Notes: a model not told the origin generated them from the sequence alone. 64,000 nucleotides of DNA from Rhodoplanes sp. Z2-YC6860 (GCF_001579845.1 NZ_CP007440.1:7214029-7278028), one strand, 5' to 3'; numbered from the stretch's first letter, positions 33,432-43,372 are shown. Numbers and translations are program-made.

Positions 33432-34193
33432 CTACTTCGCAGCACGGAGGATATGCTCCGCGACCTCTTTCGGGTGGGACAACATCACGACATGACTGCT
33501 GGGAACTTCGATGGCCGTGGCCTTCGCCAGCGCTGCCTGGTCTTTCTGCATCTGCGGCGCGATGATCTTGTCTTCCATCGAAATGACAATGAATGTCGGC
33601 TTGTCGCGCCACGCCGCCTTGCTGACGGGAGCGGTAAAGGTTCGCTCGTGGTACCGCCCCTGCACCGCAGCGACTACCTTCTGCTCTTCTGGTGACAGAT
33701 CCGGTGCAAAATACTTTGCGACGCCATCGTCGCTGAGCCGCAGAAACCCCTCACCGTCCTTCAGAAATCCTTTCCGGCCCTCCGCCGGCGGATATTTTGA
33801 GATATGGTCCTTGAGGGACTGACCCGAGTCAGGAGCGTAAGCCGCTGCGTAAACCAGAGATCTGACCTTTGGATCATTTCCGGCCTCGGTGATAACAACC
33901 CCGCCCCAGGAATGGCCGATCAGGACGACCGGGCCTTCGACCTCTTTGATGATTCGCTTCGTAAAGGCCACGTCGTTTTCCAACGAGTCGGTTGGATTCT
34001 GAACCGCAACCACCTTCAGCCCGGCATCGACCAGAATCGGGATCACCTTCTGCCAGGACGAGCCGTCGGCAAAAGCGCCATGGACCAGCACCGCGGTCTT
34101 GGCGGTGAGTTCTGCGGACCGGGCGTTTACCGCGAATGCCGTCCAAGCCGCGACAACGAGGGAAAAGTACGAGATCGTCCTACACATGTTCAT
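33432..34193 (-). CDS. Secreted alpha/beta hydrolase (salicylate-esterase-like)
   Basis: 253 aa from ATG 34193, with GGAG 7 nt upstream and a signal peptide (MNMCRTISYFSLVVAAWTAF). The core motifs are VLVHGAFADGSSW, the elbow LIGHSWGGVVITEAG (Ser) and VPSSHVVMLSHPKEVAEHIL (His). The pattern resembles plant MES-type and bacterial EstC-like hydrolases, which act on small esters. It lies upstream of the FeS subunit gene on the same strand but is separated by 173 bp. Confidence 0.85.
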   Translation of the reverse strand: MNMCRTISYFSLVVAAWTAFAVNARSAELTAKTAVLVHGAFADGSSWQKVIPILVDAGLKVVAVQNPTDSLENDVAFTKRIIKEVEGPVVLIGHSWGGVVITEAGNDPKVRSLVYAAAYAPDSGQSLKDHISKYPPAEGRKGFLKDGEGFLRLSDDGVAKYFAPDLSPEEQKVVAAVQGRYHERTFTAPVSKAAWRDKPTFIVISMEDKIIAPQMQKDQAALAKATAIEVPSSHVVMLSHPKEVAEHILRAAK

Positions 34194-34548
34194 TTTGCAC
34201 TCCAGTTTCGTCAGTTGACTGATATCGCAGCCCAATACGGCCGGACTTTTGCGACGAGTTTCGAAGCAGCGACGTTCCTGACGGCATACTTGCTGCAACG
34301 CCAGACGCCTGACGAGTTAAGTGCGGTTAAAACGGGTGAATTGGATGCAGTGCATCACTACGGCTGCCTTAGACATTTTCACCGCACTTAACGGGCGGCG
34401 CCTCGCCTGAAGGCACTCCCGAACGAAGCGCCATTGTGATCGCGACATAACGTGCGACCGCAAAGCAACGATATGCTGATGGCGGTGACCGAAAGCCGCA
34501 TCAATGCGTGCGGATATTCTGCGTGCCAGTCGACACTTGCGCCTCGCG

Positions 34549-35061
34549 TCACGCCGTGCGGGACGCCTCGAAGAGAAACCATATACGCTTCTCGGCTTGA
34601 TCGATCCAATTCTCGATCAAGCTTGCACTCGCAACATCCTTGGCTTTTTCGCACAAATCGTGGGTGACCCGCATCTCGGCGACGAGTTGTTCATTGTCAT
34701 CACGCAATTCCGAGAGCATCGTAGTCGGCGCAACGAAGTCGACGTCGTTGTCTGCAATTCTTTGCAGTTGAGCGATCTGCCCGACAGAGTGAATCGTGAT
34801 CGCGCCGATCCTGCGGACCCGCTCGGCAATGTCGTCGGTCGTGGAGAGGATGGCATCCGCATGCTCATCCAGCATCAAGTGATAGTCGCGAAAATGAGGA
34901 CCTGACATATGCCAATGAAAATTCTTTGTCTTGATGTAGAGAGCGAAACAATCGGCCAACAGTTGATTGAGGCCGTTGGATATGTCGCGAACCGACTCTT
35001 TGGACATGCTGGTCGGTGTATTAAGGACGGCTGTTGTATTGGCTCTGTGTCCAGGATTCAT
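34549..35061 (-). CDS. dps: Dps-family ferritin-like DNA-protection protein
   Basis: 170 aa with the Dps ferroxidase signature YIKTKNFHWHMSGPHFRDYH, then MLDEHADAILSTTDDIAERV. The N-terminal tail is short and the C-terminus ends EKRIWFLFEASRTA. Dps dodecamers oxidise and store iron using peroxide and protect DNA in stress. The length and motifs are complete. There is no close operon partner; an oxidative-stress link with the surrounding redox genes is plausible. Confidence 0.92.
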   Translation of the reverse strand: MNPGHRANTTAVLNTPTSMSKESVRDISNGLNQLLADCFALYIKTKNFHWHMSGPHFRDYHLMLDEHADAILSTTDDIAERVRRIGAITIHSVGQIAQLQRIADNDVDFVAPTTMLSELRDDNEQLVAEMRVTHDLCEKAKDVASASLIENWIDQAEKRIWFLFEASRTA

Positions 35062-35424
35062 GAAGCGACCCTCAACGTTACCCAGGGTTTAGAATCGAAT
35101 TGACGACGATATTTCCGGCAGATTTCTAGCGTGCCCAGAGAGCACAGGAGCGCGCCCCAGGGACCGCTTTGTGAGCGTCGCAGGCCGGCTCAGACCTTGA
35201 CGAACTGTAAGAGCTCGCCACTGCCTCTCCTGTGTGCAGGCGCAAAGACAAGCGCCACTATCGCCCTCGCGAACTAATGTGAGCGCTTCCGCCAAAAGCG
35301 GGCAGTTTAAATTTGTAAAAGCGTGTTAAACCGACCGTTATCGGCGTCCTTGACGCTGCTCGCACGCCCTGCCTTGCCCTCTTTTCGAACTTACGTTTTT
35401 TGATGTTGGCGATAGAATAAGGGC
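35062..35424. other. Intergenic region between divergent genes
   Basis: 363 bp between dps (minus) and the large regulator (plus). I see no gene. It must hold both promoters; the AT-rich part at 35300-35345 and 35385-35425 is the likely site for the regulator. Confidence 0.4.
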
Positions 35425-38265
35425 ATGGGCACCGCAGAGTTCTCTTTCGGCGATTTTCGTGTCCTGGCCAGCAAACGCCAATTGCTGCGGTCGGGTCTAG
35501 CGGTCCCCCTCAGCAGCCGCGCGTTCGACATATTGCTCGTCTTTCTGCGTTCGCCGGGCGAAGTCATCGCAAAGAACGATCTGATCGAGCGAGCTTGGCC
35601 GAATATTCATGTCGATGAGGTGAACCTGCGCGTCCAGATAAGCGGACTGCGCAAAGCTCTGGGTGAAGACAACGCCAGCGTTCGCTTTATCCAGAATGTA
35701 CCGGGGCGCGGATACTCGTTTATAGCGCCGGTGAACATCGCGTCGGACGACAATGGAAAGGCGGCAGCGGGAACCGGACTATTGTTGCGGAAGCCACAGC
35801 CTGCGCGGCAGGTTGTCGGCCGCCAGGAAGTGGTAGCAAAGCTCGGCGCGCGTCTGGAGGAAGCCAGGCTTCTAACGGTGGTCGGCCCAGGCGGAATCGG
35901 GAAGACGACCGTCGCGCTCGAAATCGCGGCGCTGGTCGGAGCACGTTATCCGGACGGCGTCACGTTTGTGGACCTGACTCCGATTAACGACGGAAGTCTC
36001 GTGCCGGACACCGTCGCCACCGCGCTTGATGCCGGCCGCAACGGAGAGCACGGCCTCATTCTCGACGCGATGCTGCAAGACCGAACGCTTTTGCTCGTTC
36101 TGGACAATTGCGAGCATCTCATAGATGCCGTGGCCGAGTTCGTCGAGCAAACGCAGCAGGCGCATGCGGGAGTGACGATCCTTTCAACCAGCCGAGAACC
36201 GCTCAGGGCGGCAGGCGAATGGGTTCATCGGCTGGCTACGCTGGCGTTCCCACTAGGCAACACGGCCATAACCGCCACGCAGGCCCTCGAATACTCGGCC
36301 ATCCGGCTCTTTATCGATCGCGCGGCCTACAAGTTGGGAGGCTACAGCCTGACCGACGCTAACGCGCCTCTGGTTGCACGTATCTGCGCCAAACTCGACG
36401 GGATTCCCCTCGCCATCGAGCTGGCGGTCGGTCATCTGGATTCCATCAGCATGCGAGGCCTGCTGTCATCGCTTGAAGAAGGGTTTGGCGTATTGAGTGG
36501 AGGCCGGCGCACCGCTTTGAGCCGCCACCAGAAGATGTGGGCGGCTCTCGATTGGAGCTTCGGTCTTCTATCGGAAACAGAAGCGACGATCTTCAGAGCA
36601 TTGACGATATTCTCGGGTGGCTTCACGTTCGCTTCAGCCCAAGACGTCATAGGCGATGCGATATCGGTAGATGCATTCGCCGAAGGGCTGTCCAACCTGG
36701 TTGCGAAGTCCCTCGTCGTTGCAGACACGGACAAAGATCCGGTCCGTTACCGGCTGTTCGAGATGACGCGAGCCTACGGACGCGAGCGCCTGGAACAGAG
36801 CGGCCAAGGCGATGAGTTCGCCGAGCGACACGCAGCGCATTTTCTCGCTATGCTTGAGCTCGCGGACGGAGGCCAGGGACTTCGCCCCGCGGCTGAATCG
36901 ATGCTCGCCTGTGCCAAAGAGGTCGCCAACATCCGTGCGGCGATCGACTGGTCTTTCAAATCGGAACAGCATGTCAACGTCGCAGTGGCGTTGACAATCG
37001 CAGCAGTGCCGCTCTGGACGCAATTGTCCATGGTAGGAGAATGGAAGAGCGCCGTGCTGCGCGCCCTCGATGCACTGGAACACAGTGCCGATGGGTATTT
37101 GCTTGAGAAGATGCAATTGCATGCCGCGCTGGGTTGTTTGCAGATGCATGCCGGGTCAGGCGATCCTAAACGCGCGACTACAGCGTGGCAGGCGACACTT
37201 GCGATCGCCGAAAAGCTCAATGACAAAGAGTACCAACTCAGAGCCTTGTGGGGCATTTGGATAGCCTGCACGAACAAGGGCGCCCCCCGAGCCGCCCTCC
37301 AGGTTGTCGACACCTTTGATAAGGTCGCAGCGACAACAACCGACGCCGACCGATACGTCGGTGACAGAATTCGCGGCAAATCGCTTCATTTTTGCGGAAA
37401 CCTGGCCGAAGCGCTTGCGTATACGCGACGAGTGATTGACGGCTATGACCGGCCAGCCGATCTCTCGGACGTCGTTCGATTCCAGTACGATCAGCACATC
37501 CTGGCGCGGGCGACTTTGGCGCGAACGCTTTGGCTTCAAGGCTTCTTCGAGGAAGCGCTTGTTGAGGTCGAACGGCTTCATGCTGAGGCTGTTGCGCTCA
37601 ATCATGTGACGACACTCTCCAATGCCATCGTCGACGCAGCGTTCCCCTTGGCATTCTTGCAGGGCGATTTGGACCTCGCCCGAACGTACTGTTCTCAGCT
37701 GCGGGAACTCACCGATAGCTATGGGCTGGATATATGGGGCACGTACGCTCAGTGCTTCAACGGTCAGCTTCTCGTGCGATCGAACCGGAGCGACGACGGC
37801 GTGAGGGAATTACGCACCGGGATCGCAAAGCTCGAAAGTGCCGGCTTCATCGTCTACCGCACGAGCTTCATCGGCACCCTCGCCGAAGGGTTCGCAGACA
37901 TCGGCCAGCATGACGCCGCGCTGAAGGCTGTTGACAAGGGAATCGCGCATTGCGATTCAACTGGCGAAGAATGGTGCCTTGCCGAGCTGCGGCGGGTCCG
38001 AGGTGTGATCTTTGCTAAGCGCCAGGAGCCGAGTTTTGCAGTCGATGCAGATCGGGAGTTCGATGCGTCACTTCGTATTGCTAGGCAGCAAGGTGCGCTG
38101 GCTTGGGAATTAGCGACGGCTGAAAGCTTTAGCACCCACCTCATCGGTCAGGGCCGCGCTGCGGAAGGTGAGCGGCTCGCAGCGGCTGTTCGACTGAAGC
38201 TGCCATCAAGAGTTGCGGCTTCACATCCACATCTAATCCGACTTCAGACTAGACGGGCAACCTAG
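35425..38265 (+). CDS. Large regulator paralogue: winged helix + ATPase + TPR
   Basis: 946 aa with the same architecture as the protein at 23890. Winged helix (about 1-100): SSRAFDILLVFLRSPGEVIA, VRFIQNVPGRGYSFIAPV. ATPase: TVVGPGGIGKTTVALEIAAL (Walker A, about 152-160), LLLVLDNCEHLIDAVAEFVE (Walker B), ILSTSREPLRAAGEWVHRL, then LDGIPLAIELAVGHL. The C-terminal 500 residues are helical repeats. Two such genes on one island suggest duplicated one-component switches, each perhaps tied to an adjacent metabolic block. Confidence 0.87.
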   Translation: MGTAEFSFGDFRVLASKRQLLRSGLAVPLSSRAFDILLVFLRSPGEVIAKNDLIERAWPNIHVDEVNLRVQISGLRKALGEDNASVRFIQNVPGRGYSFIAPVNIASDDNGKAAAGTGLLLRKPQPARQVVGRQEVVAKLGARLEEARLLTVVGPGGIGKTTVALEIAALVGARYPDGVTFVDLTPINDGSLVPDTVATALDAGRNGEHGLILDAMLQDRTLLLVLDNCEHLIDAVAEFVEQTQQAHAGVTILSTSREPLRAAGEWVHRLATLAFPLGNTAITATQALEYSAIRLFIDRAAYKLGGYSLTDANAPLVARICAKLDGIPLAIELAVGHLDSISMRGLLSSLEEGFGVLSGGRRTALSRHQKMWAALDWSFGLLSETEATIFRALTIFSGGFTFASAQDVIGDAISVDAFAEGLSNLVAKSLVVADTDKDPVRYRLFEMTRAYGRERLEQSGQGDEFAERHAAHFLAMLELADGGQGLRPAAESMLACAKEVANIRAAIDWSFKSEQHVNVAVALTIAAVPLWTQLSMVGEWKSAVLRALDALEHSADGYLLEKMQLHAALGCLQMHAGSGDPKRATTAWQATLAIAEKLNDKEYQLRALWGIWIACTNKGAPRAALQVVDTFDKVAATTTDADRYVGDRIRGKSLHFCGNLAEALAYTRRVIDGYDRPADLSDVVRFQYDQHILARATLARTLWLQGFFEEALVEVERLHAEAVALNHVTTLSNAIVDAAFPLAFLQGDLDLARTYCSQLRELTDSYGLDIWGTYAQCFNGQLLVRSNRSDDGVRELRTGIAKLESAGFIVYRTSFIGTLAEGFADIGQHDAALKAVDKGIAHCDSTGEEWCLAELRRVRGVIFAKRQEPSFAVDADREFDASLRIARQQGALAWELATAESFSTHLIGQGRAAEGERLAAAVRLKLPSRVAASHPHLIRLQTRRAT

Positions 38266-38770
38266 CGTCAGGCCATGTCCCCGTAGTTTATTGCTGACGT
38301 TCAGCCTTGCTGCGTGGGCTTGGGTACGAAATCGACATCCTGTGGACGCCCCCCTACGCATAACGTCCATTATGGAATATCGTTGCTTTGCGGTGCCCCA
38401 GCGGCAAGCTCGAACAGAACACTGAACGTCCCGAGAACGTTAGCGTTTCGATTCCCGGTCTCGGAGTCCCACCCTCGCGCGAGGGAGCCGCAATGAGGAA
38501 GAAGTTTGAGTATCTGTGAAGCTATCCAGCGGTCGTGGTCGGTCGCCTGCCTATGACATTGTCCCAGTCCAAACCATCGGCTTTGGGCCGAACGAAAAGC
38601 AGGCCCAGCAGCATCCTGCGCGTGAACATCTGGCCTCCTATCCTCTGCCCGGCCGAACCTTCAAGGCGACCACAGAACAACCAGCGAACATCCCGTGCAA
38701 GTCAACAACCGGGGGCATGGCGACGCAGGCGATGCGCTGCTATCGCTTCTCCGGAGCGCGGAAATCAGCG
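38266..38770. other. Intergenic region
   Basis: About 500 bp. An open frame from 38516 runs into the PIN gene but its first 85 residues look random. A small hairpin, CCCTCGCG/CGCGAGGG (38472-38487), is the only structure noted. Confidence 0.4.
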
Positions 38771-39889
38771 ATGCCCAACCCAGCAAAATTCGATGCAATC
38801 ACGGTCGATACCAATATCTTCGACGAGAACCATCTGAAGCTCGACGAAGGGCTGTTGAAGAGACTGCGCCAATTCAAGGATAAACTGACACAGTTTGTGC
38901 TCTCGGAAGTCATCGCAGGTGAGTTAAAGCGGCACCTGACCCAGCAGGCGCAGACTGCAAAAGACGCACTGAAATCCGCAACGCGCAAAGTTGGCGACAG
39001 CGAGCTTCTGTATGAGCAGCCCTACTGGGATCTCTTAGAAAAGGCTAATACGCCACCCGCCGAGGAGGCCACCCAGCAGCGTTTTGATCGCTTTGTCGAA
39101 GCTACCGGCTGCGAGATCGTTCCAGCGAACAAAGCTGACATGACGCGTCTGCTGAAAATGTACTTCGATCCAACCGCGCCGTTCGAAACTTCCAAAAACA
39201 AGAAAAACGAATTTCCGGACGCTATCGCGCTCATCACCCTCGAAGAATGGGCGAAGACAAATAAGAAGAAGCTGCTCGCGATCACGAAAGATCAGGGTTG
39301 GGTCGACTTCGCCGAGAAGTCAGAATGGATTTTCACAGAGTCCGATTTCGCCGTTGGCCTCGAAATGCTGCAAGCCGATGCAGAGATTGCGCGCAGCATG
39401 GTCACCGATTTCCTTAAAAAGATGGAAGGCGGCAAGGAGCCAGACGCGCTGAAGCGTTTGCAGGACTACATCAAATACGAAGTGGACGACATGATGCCCC
39501 TTGCAGACGGCAACTCAGGCTTTCACATGGAAACGACCACCGCCAACTTGGACTTCAAATCAGCGCGTCTTGTTCAGGATGGGGACGGGTACGACTTGAC
39601 TATCGTGGAGTGCAGCAAAGACGCCATCGTAGCTCGCGTCCCTATCGAGGTAGAAACTCGCGCGACTGCGAAGTTCGCGTTTCAAATTAAAGATGAAGGA
39701 GAGTACTTCTCAGTTGGTTCTGGCAGCGGTGATATTACGTGGACTTTCGAAGCTGGCGCGGTTCTCACTTTTCTCGGTGATTACACCGAGACGCCTCCAA
39801 CCTTAGAACTTGATGACGTAGAGATGGTTAACGCGCCTGATAGCGTCGAATTTGGATACGTCGAATTCGACATCGAAGATGACGAGTAG
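38771..39889 (+). CDS. PIN-like nuclease, DUF4935 type
   Basis: 372 aa from ATG 38771 (MPNPAKFDAITVDTNIFDEN). PIN active-site acidics are visible: VDTNIF (first Asp), SEVIAGELKRHL (Glu), NEFPDAIALITLEEWA (Asp), AITKDQGWVDFA (Asp). The N-terminal 190 residues form the PIN domain; the C-terminal half is beta-rich and acidic (ending EFDIEDDE) and unknown to me. DUF4935 proteins are predicted RNases found alone in defence islands. No antitoxin gene is evident. A truncated DNA methyltransferase follows, convergent. Confidence 0.75.
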   Translation: MPNPAKFDAITVDTNIFDENHLKLDEGLLKRLRQFKDKLTQFVLSEVIAGELKRHLTQQAQTAKDALKSATRKVGDSELLYEQPYWDLLEKANTPPAEEATQQRFDRFVEATGCEIVPANKADMTRLLKMYFDPTAPFETSKNKKNEFPDAIALITLEEWAKTNKKKLLAITKDQGWVDFAEKSEWIFTESDFAVGLEMLQADAEIARSMVTDFLKKMEGGKEPDALKRLQDYIKYEVDDMMPLADGNSGFHMETTTANLDFKSARLVQDGDGYDLTIVECSKDAIVARVPIEVETRATAKFAFQIKDEGEYFSVGSGSGDITWTFEAGAVLTFLGDYTETPPTLELDDVEMVNAPDSVEFGYVEFDIEDDE

Positions 39890-40166
39890 CGTGACCGGCT
39901 TGGCAAAAGCGCTTTCAAATCATTTGGCGATGTTACGCTCTTCCGCGAATAGACTGTTAGGAGCCGTAAGGTGAGGCCGGGCTAGAAACTATCTTGTTTG
40001 AGCTGCTCCCGCGCAGAGTGCCTGACCCGATCGGACACATCTTCCCGATCGGCAAAGAAGAGCGCGGCCGACTTTGAGAATGGTGGATCTGGCTCGATAC
40101 CGTCGTACTTGGATTTCACCATGTCCCACGTCTGGCGGAACAGACCAGTGCGACGGTAAGCTGGCG

Positions 40167-40907
40167 CTAATCGCCGAGCACCTGGAGCGATGGCGCCTTG
40201 TTCAGCACCTTCGTGACAGCCACTTTCCAGTCACGGGGGACGGGTTGATAATCTTCGAGGCTGGCCGACGCAAGGTTGGCGCGTTCCGCGATGACCAAGT
40301 CTTTGATCATCTGCATCACGTTCGTCTGGAAGATGTTCCAGACATCGACCGAGCGCTTCTTCGGGCCTCGGTAAATTTCTGGACCGTACTTCATATTGCC
40401 GATCTTGGTGGAGATGTTCGCGACGAGGGCGAGAAGGAATGCATCGCGGCAAGTGGCGTTCGGTGTAGCTCGATAGATCGCGGCTTTCAGCGCAAGGGCG
40501 TGCCGCAGCGGCACTGCACTGATCCAACCGCGCTTCAGCATCCCGCTCTCATCGAGGTACTTGTAGGCGGGCATATTCTGGGTGTCGTGCGAGGTCTTGA
40601 GATGACCGTACTCAAGGCCGACATCGACGAGCGCTTTGAGAAGGTCGTCAGGCGACAGGGTGAGATTGGTCTTCACCCGGCTGACGAAACAACTGAAAGG
40701 GCTAGCGTCCAAGCCGACGGAAGGGATGCCGCGCTTCATGCTTTCGACAAGCGTGGTGCCCGTTCCGCAGAACGGGTCGAACACGAGCTGGTCGTCCTGC
40801 ACATCCATGCGATCCATCATCGCCGCTACAAGCTTGTCCGAGAAACCTAGGACAAAGTTGTACCAGCAATGAATCTCGCCATTCAGGAATGCTTGGGGAT
40901 CGGACAA
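40167..40907 (-). pseudogene. DNA methyltransferase truncated before its catalytic motif
   Basis: The 246-aa frame opens with HCWYNFVLGFSDKLVAAMMD and the SAM-binding motif LVFDPFCGTGTTLVESM, then ASPFSCFVSRVKTNL, ISTKIGNMKYGPEIYRG and ends LNKAPSLQVLGD-stop. Full relatives continue with GDAR... and the catalytic SPPY motif; here a TAG follows GD and no SPPY is found in any frame. A short open stretch further on (to about 39984) contains TWDMVKSKYDGIEPDPPFSK, in another frame. I infer an internal deletion that removed the catalytic part. Confidence 0.6.
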
Positions 40908-41828
40908 TTAAATATAGAGCGCCTCGCTGCGGCGGCAGGTCCGGCAAGCCCCCTCTGCTAGGCCATTGACGTAATATGCGAATCCGCTCTCCCGCGCAAG
41001 AAACGCACGGAAGGAGGGCATTTTGCGCCAAAGGTCTTAACTTTCCCTGGAACTCGGCCGGCGGGGCCGTGAAACACGGCCGGCGGCCGTTAATTAGCCG
41101 GAGCGCTCCACTGCCGTACGCGGCTCGGCGGAAGAGGCCCAGAGGGGTCATCAGGGCGCCGATGACCATCGCAACTGCGTAGACGATGGTCGCAACCACA
41201 TCGATGATCTGGTTGGCGAGAACGTTGTCTATGCCAAGGCAGTTGAACCAAAGCCACAAGCGATCAGCGCGGCGTGCGAGAGGTGCGAGAAGCGCATCGT
41301 CAGCAGCGATTAGACGGTGAGAGAAGCCTTGCCTTGGTCGGCTGGTGACGATCAGGCAATGTCAGAGAACAAAGAACTCCCGTGCTCGCTCTAACAGAGC
41401 TTGGTGAAACGCTGCCGAATCAGATAACCGTATGGTAGATGCCTTGCCCTCACTTCGTTCGGGGGAGGTACGGCGGTGCTTGGGCCAACTTGGTAAAGCG
41501 CCGCATGATGGCGGAGCGTGCCAATTTGGTAGCGCGCCCCGTGATGGCGGAGCGTGGTCAATCTGCAAGTTTGCGCGCCAAATGCAGAGCAGTCCTCAGA
41601 CGCTCTAGGCCGTAGTCAGCTCGGATTAGCAGTGGTCGGATTTAGTCACCGCCACCCTAGGGCGGTGCATGGCCTGTGTGTACTCAGCCGGCGGATTTGA
41701 ACACCTGACAACCCGCACACGTCTCGAATGATGCCGAAGGCGGGTCAACAACTGGCCCGCAAAACAATTCGACCTTCGATCACTTTCAGAACTTACTCAC
41801 GAAAGTAAGTCTTCGCGACCCCACTGAC
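40908..41828. other. Gene-poor stretch before the integrase
   Basis: About 920 bp. A minus-strand frame from 41259 has one hydrophobic segment (VVATIVYAVAMVIGALMTPL) but no ribosome site or recognisable end, so I do not call it a gene. The 36-nt tandem repeat at 41484-41555 is the main structure. Confidence 0.4.
41484..41555. repeat. Two tandem copies of a 36-nt unit
   Basis: Units at 41484-41519 and 41520-41555 share GCCAA-TTGGT, GCGCC and TGATGGCGGAGCGT, differing at about six positions. GCCAATTTGGT-type ends are partly palindromic. The role is unknown. Confidence 0.6.
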
Positions 41829-42023
41829 GTGTCCCACAAACCGGCCATTGTCACGCAAGCTGAAATTGCGCGAGCGATCCGCGCTGTCTCGGCGGCGGGG
41901 CTTCAGATAATCCGTGTCGTCGTTCGCCGTGATGGCGTTGCAATTGAGACCAGCACAGGAGAGAATCCGTCGTTGCCAACAGCGAACTCCGAGGCCAACG
42001 ACGATTCTGATTTCGTATTGTGA
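41829..42023 (+). CDS. Small protein upstream of the integrase (possible excisionase)
   Basis: 64 aa: KPAIVTQAEIARAIRAVSAA, GLQIIRVVVRRDGVAIETS, then an acidic tail. Its TGA overlaps the integrase ATG (TGATG at 42021-42025), indicating translational coupling. Short proteins with the VTQAEIARAIRA pattern precede tyrosine integrases in many rhizobial islands. An excisionase or regulatory role is inferred from position only. Confidence 0.65.
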   Translation: MSHKPAIVTQAEIARAIRAVSAAGLQIIRVVVRRDGVAIETSTGENPSLPTANSEANDDSDFVL

Positions 42024-43153
42024 TGGATGACATGCCACGACCACGACCGCCGCATCTACAGAGAGAGACGACCCGCCACGGGTCGTCGGTGTGGTACGTT
42101 CGCAAAGCCCGCGGCAAGAGAATTCGGCTAAGAAATGAATACGGAACCGACGAATTCTGGTCCGAATATCGCGCCGCTCTCGAGACCAAGGCCGCGATTT
42201 TAGAGACCGCAACGGTTGAGCGAAGTTTGGCGTGGGGCATACAGCTTTATCGGAACAGCTCGGCCTGGGCCGGGCTATCTAACGCCACACGGAGAGCTCG
42301 CGAGAACATTTATCGTAAGGTGATCGGAAGTGCGGGCCACGCGCCGCTGGCCAAGATCACCGATGCCAAGATCCGTGAAGGACGCGAACTGCGATCGGCA
42401 AAGCCTCACGCCGCAAATGCCTTTCTGAAATCGATGCGAGCGTTCTTTTCTTGGGCCGTCGAACAAAAGCTCGTGCCCTCAGACCCCACCAAGGGAGTGA
42501 AACTGCTATCAGGAGCGAATGACGCTGACGGCTTTCACACTTGGTCTGAAGACGAACTCAACCGCTTTGAAGCGCGCTGGCCGGTCGGCACCCGTGAACG
42601 TCTGGCGTTTGATCTTTTGCTGTACACGGGTCTGCGTCGAGGCGATGCGGTTCGAGTCGGCCGGCAACATGTCCGCGACGGGACGATCACAATACGCACG
42701 GAAAAACATCGAATCGGTAAGCCCGGCGAGCTCGTGTCGTTGCCAATCCTTCCGCCGCTGCAAGAATCGATTGCGGCGACCAAGACTGGAGATCTAGCGT
42801 TCCTTGTTTCCGACGCTGGCAAGCCATGGATCAAAGAAAGCTTCGGCAATTGGTTTCGTGACGTGTGCCGTGAAGCAGGTTGCCCCGGCTCAGCGCATGG
42901 ACTGAGAAAAGCCGGAGCCAGGCGCGCAGCCGAACATGGAGCAACCGAGCGTCAACTGATGGCGATCTTCGGCTGGACAACAAGCAAACAGGCGACGCAC
43001 TACACGCGCGCTGCCGATCGCAAGCGTCTCGCGCAAGATGCCGCACCGCTGTTGATGCTGGGCGCACAAGCCGAGAACAAAACGCCCGCACCTTCGACTC
43101 CGGTGCGGGAATCATCGGAGATGTTGCCGCTAAAACAGGAGGTTAGAAAATGA
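42023..43153 (+). CDS. Tyrosine recombinase (phage-type integrase)
   Basis: 376 aa from ATG 42023. The N-terminal region (about 85-160) is a core-binding SAM-like domain. The catalytic residues are Arg in LLYTGLRRGDAVRV (about 205), His-x-x-Arg in SAHGLRKAGARRAA (about 292-295), a following Trp in FGWTTSKQAT, and the nucleophile Tyr in THYTRAADRK (about 327). The stop codon is immediately followed by the att-like tRNA-end sequence at 43154, the classical arrangement for an island integrase. It probably catalysed integration of the segment to its left. Confidence 0.93.
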   Translation: MDDMPRPRPPHLQRETTRHGSSVWYVRKARGKRIRLRNEYGTDEFWSEYRAALETKAAILETATVERSLAWGIQLYRNSSAWAGLSNATRRARENIYRKVIGSAGHAPLAKITDAKIREGRELRSAKPHAANAFLKSMRAFFSWAVEQKLVPSDPTKGVKLLSGANDADGFHTWSEDELNRFEARWPVGTRERLAFDLLLYTGLRRGDAVRVGRQHVRDGTITIRTEKHRIGKPGELVSLPILPPLQESIAATKTGDLAFLVSDAGKPWIKESFGNWFRDVCREAGCPGSAHGLRKAGARRAAEHGATERQLMAIFGWTTSKQATHYTRAADRKRLAQDAAPLLMLGAQAENKTPAPSTPVRESSEMLPLKQEVRK

Positions 43154-43179
43154 ATGGTGCCCAGGGGCGGAATCGAACC
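43154..43179 (-). other. Right att-like site (tRNA 3'-end remnant)
   Basis: Read on the minus strand it gives GGTTCGATTCCGCCCCTGG followed by GCACCA: a T-loop, half of a T-stem and acceptor end with CCA. The sequence beyond (43180 on) does not complete a tRNA (the T-stem cannot pair), so it is a crossover remnant. The first 17 bp recur at 5091-5107 in the same orientation. Confidence 0.65.
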
Positions 43180-43372
43180 CGCTCCTTTATCGTATTGAAG
43201 TAGCAGTCGATTTTATTTCTACCCACCCTGTCTTACCCACCTCATCTACCCAGCGTCCCCCAAGTCCCACGTTGTGCCATTCCCTGGCGCCGCATTTTCA
43301 TGTAGATTCCTGACTGCCTCGGGGCATCACTGCCCCTGGTGCGCACTAGGGCTAACTCTTAGGAGAAGCTCT

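Noticed and set aside
40702-41259. 185-aa minus-strand frame with a hydrophobic segment
   Set aside because: More than half overlaps the methyltransferase fragment in another frame; no ribosome site and no recognisable domain.
41484-41555. CRISPR array
   Set aside because: There are only two adjacent copies with no spacer between them and no cas genes.
43154-43230. A complete tRNA gene on the minus strand
   Set aside because: Only the last 25 nt look like a tRNA. The T-stem cannot pair with the sequence at 43180 and beyond, and no anticodon or D-arm can be placed.
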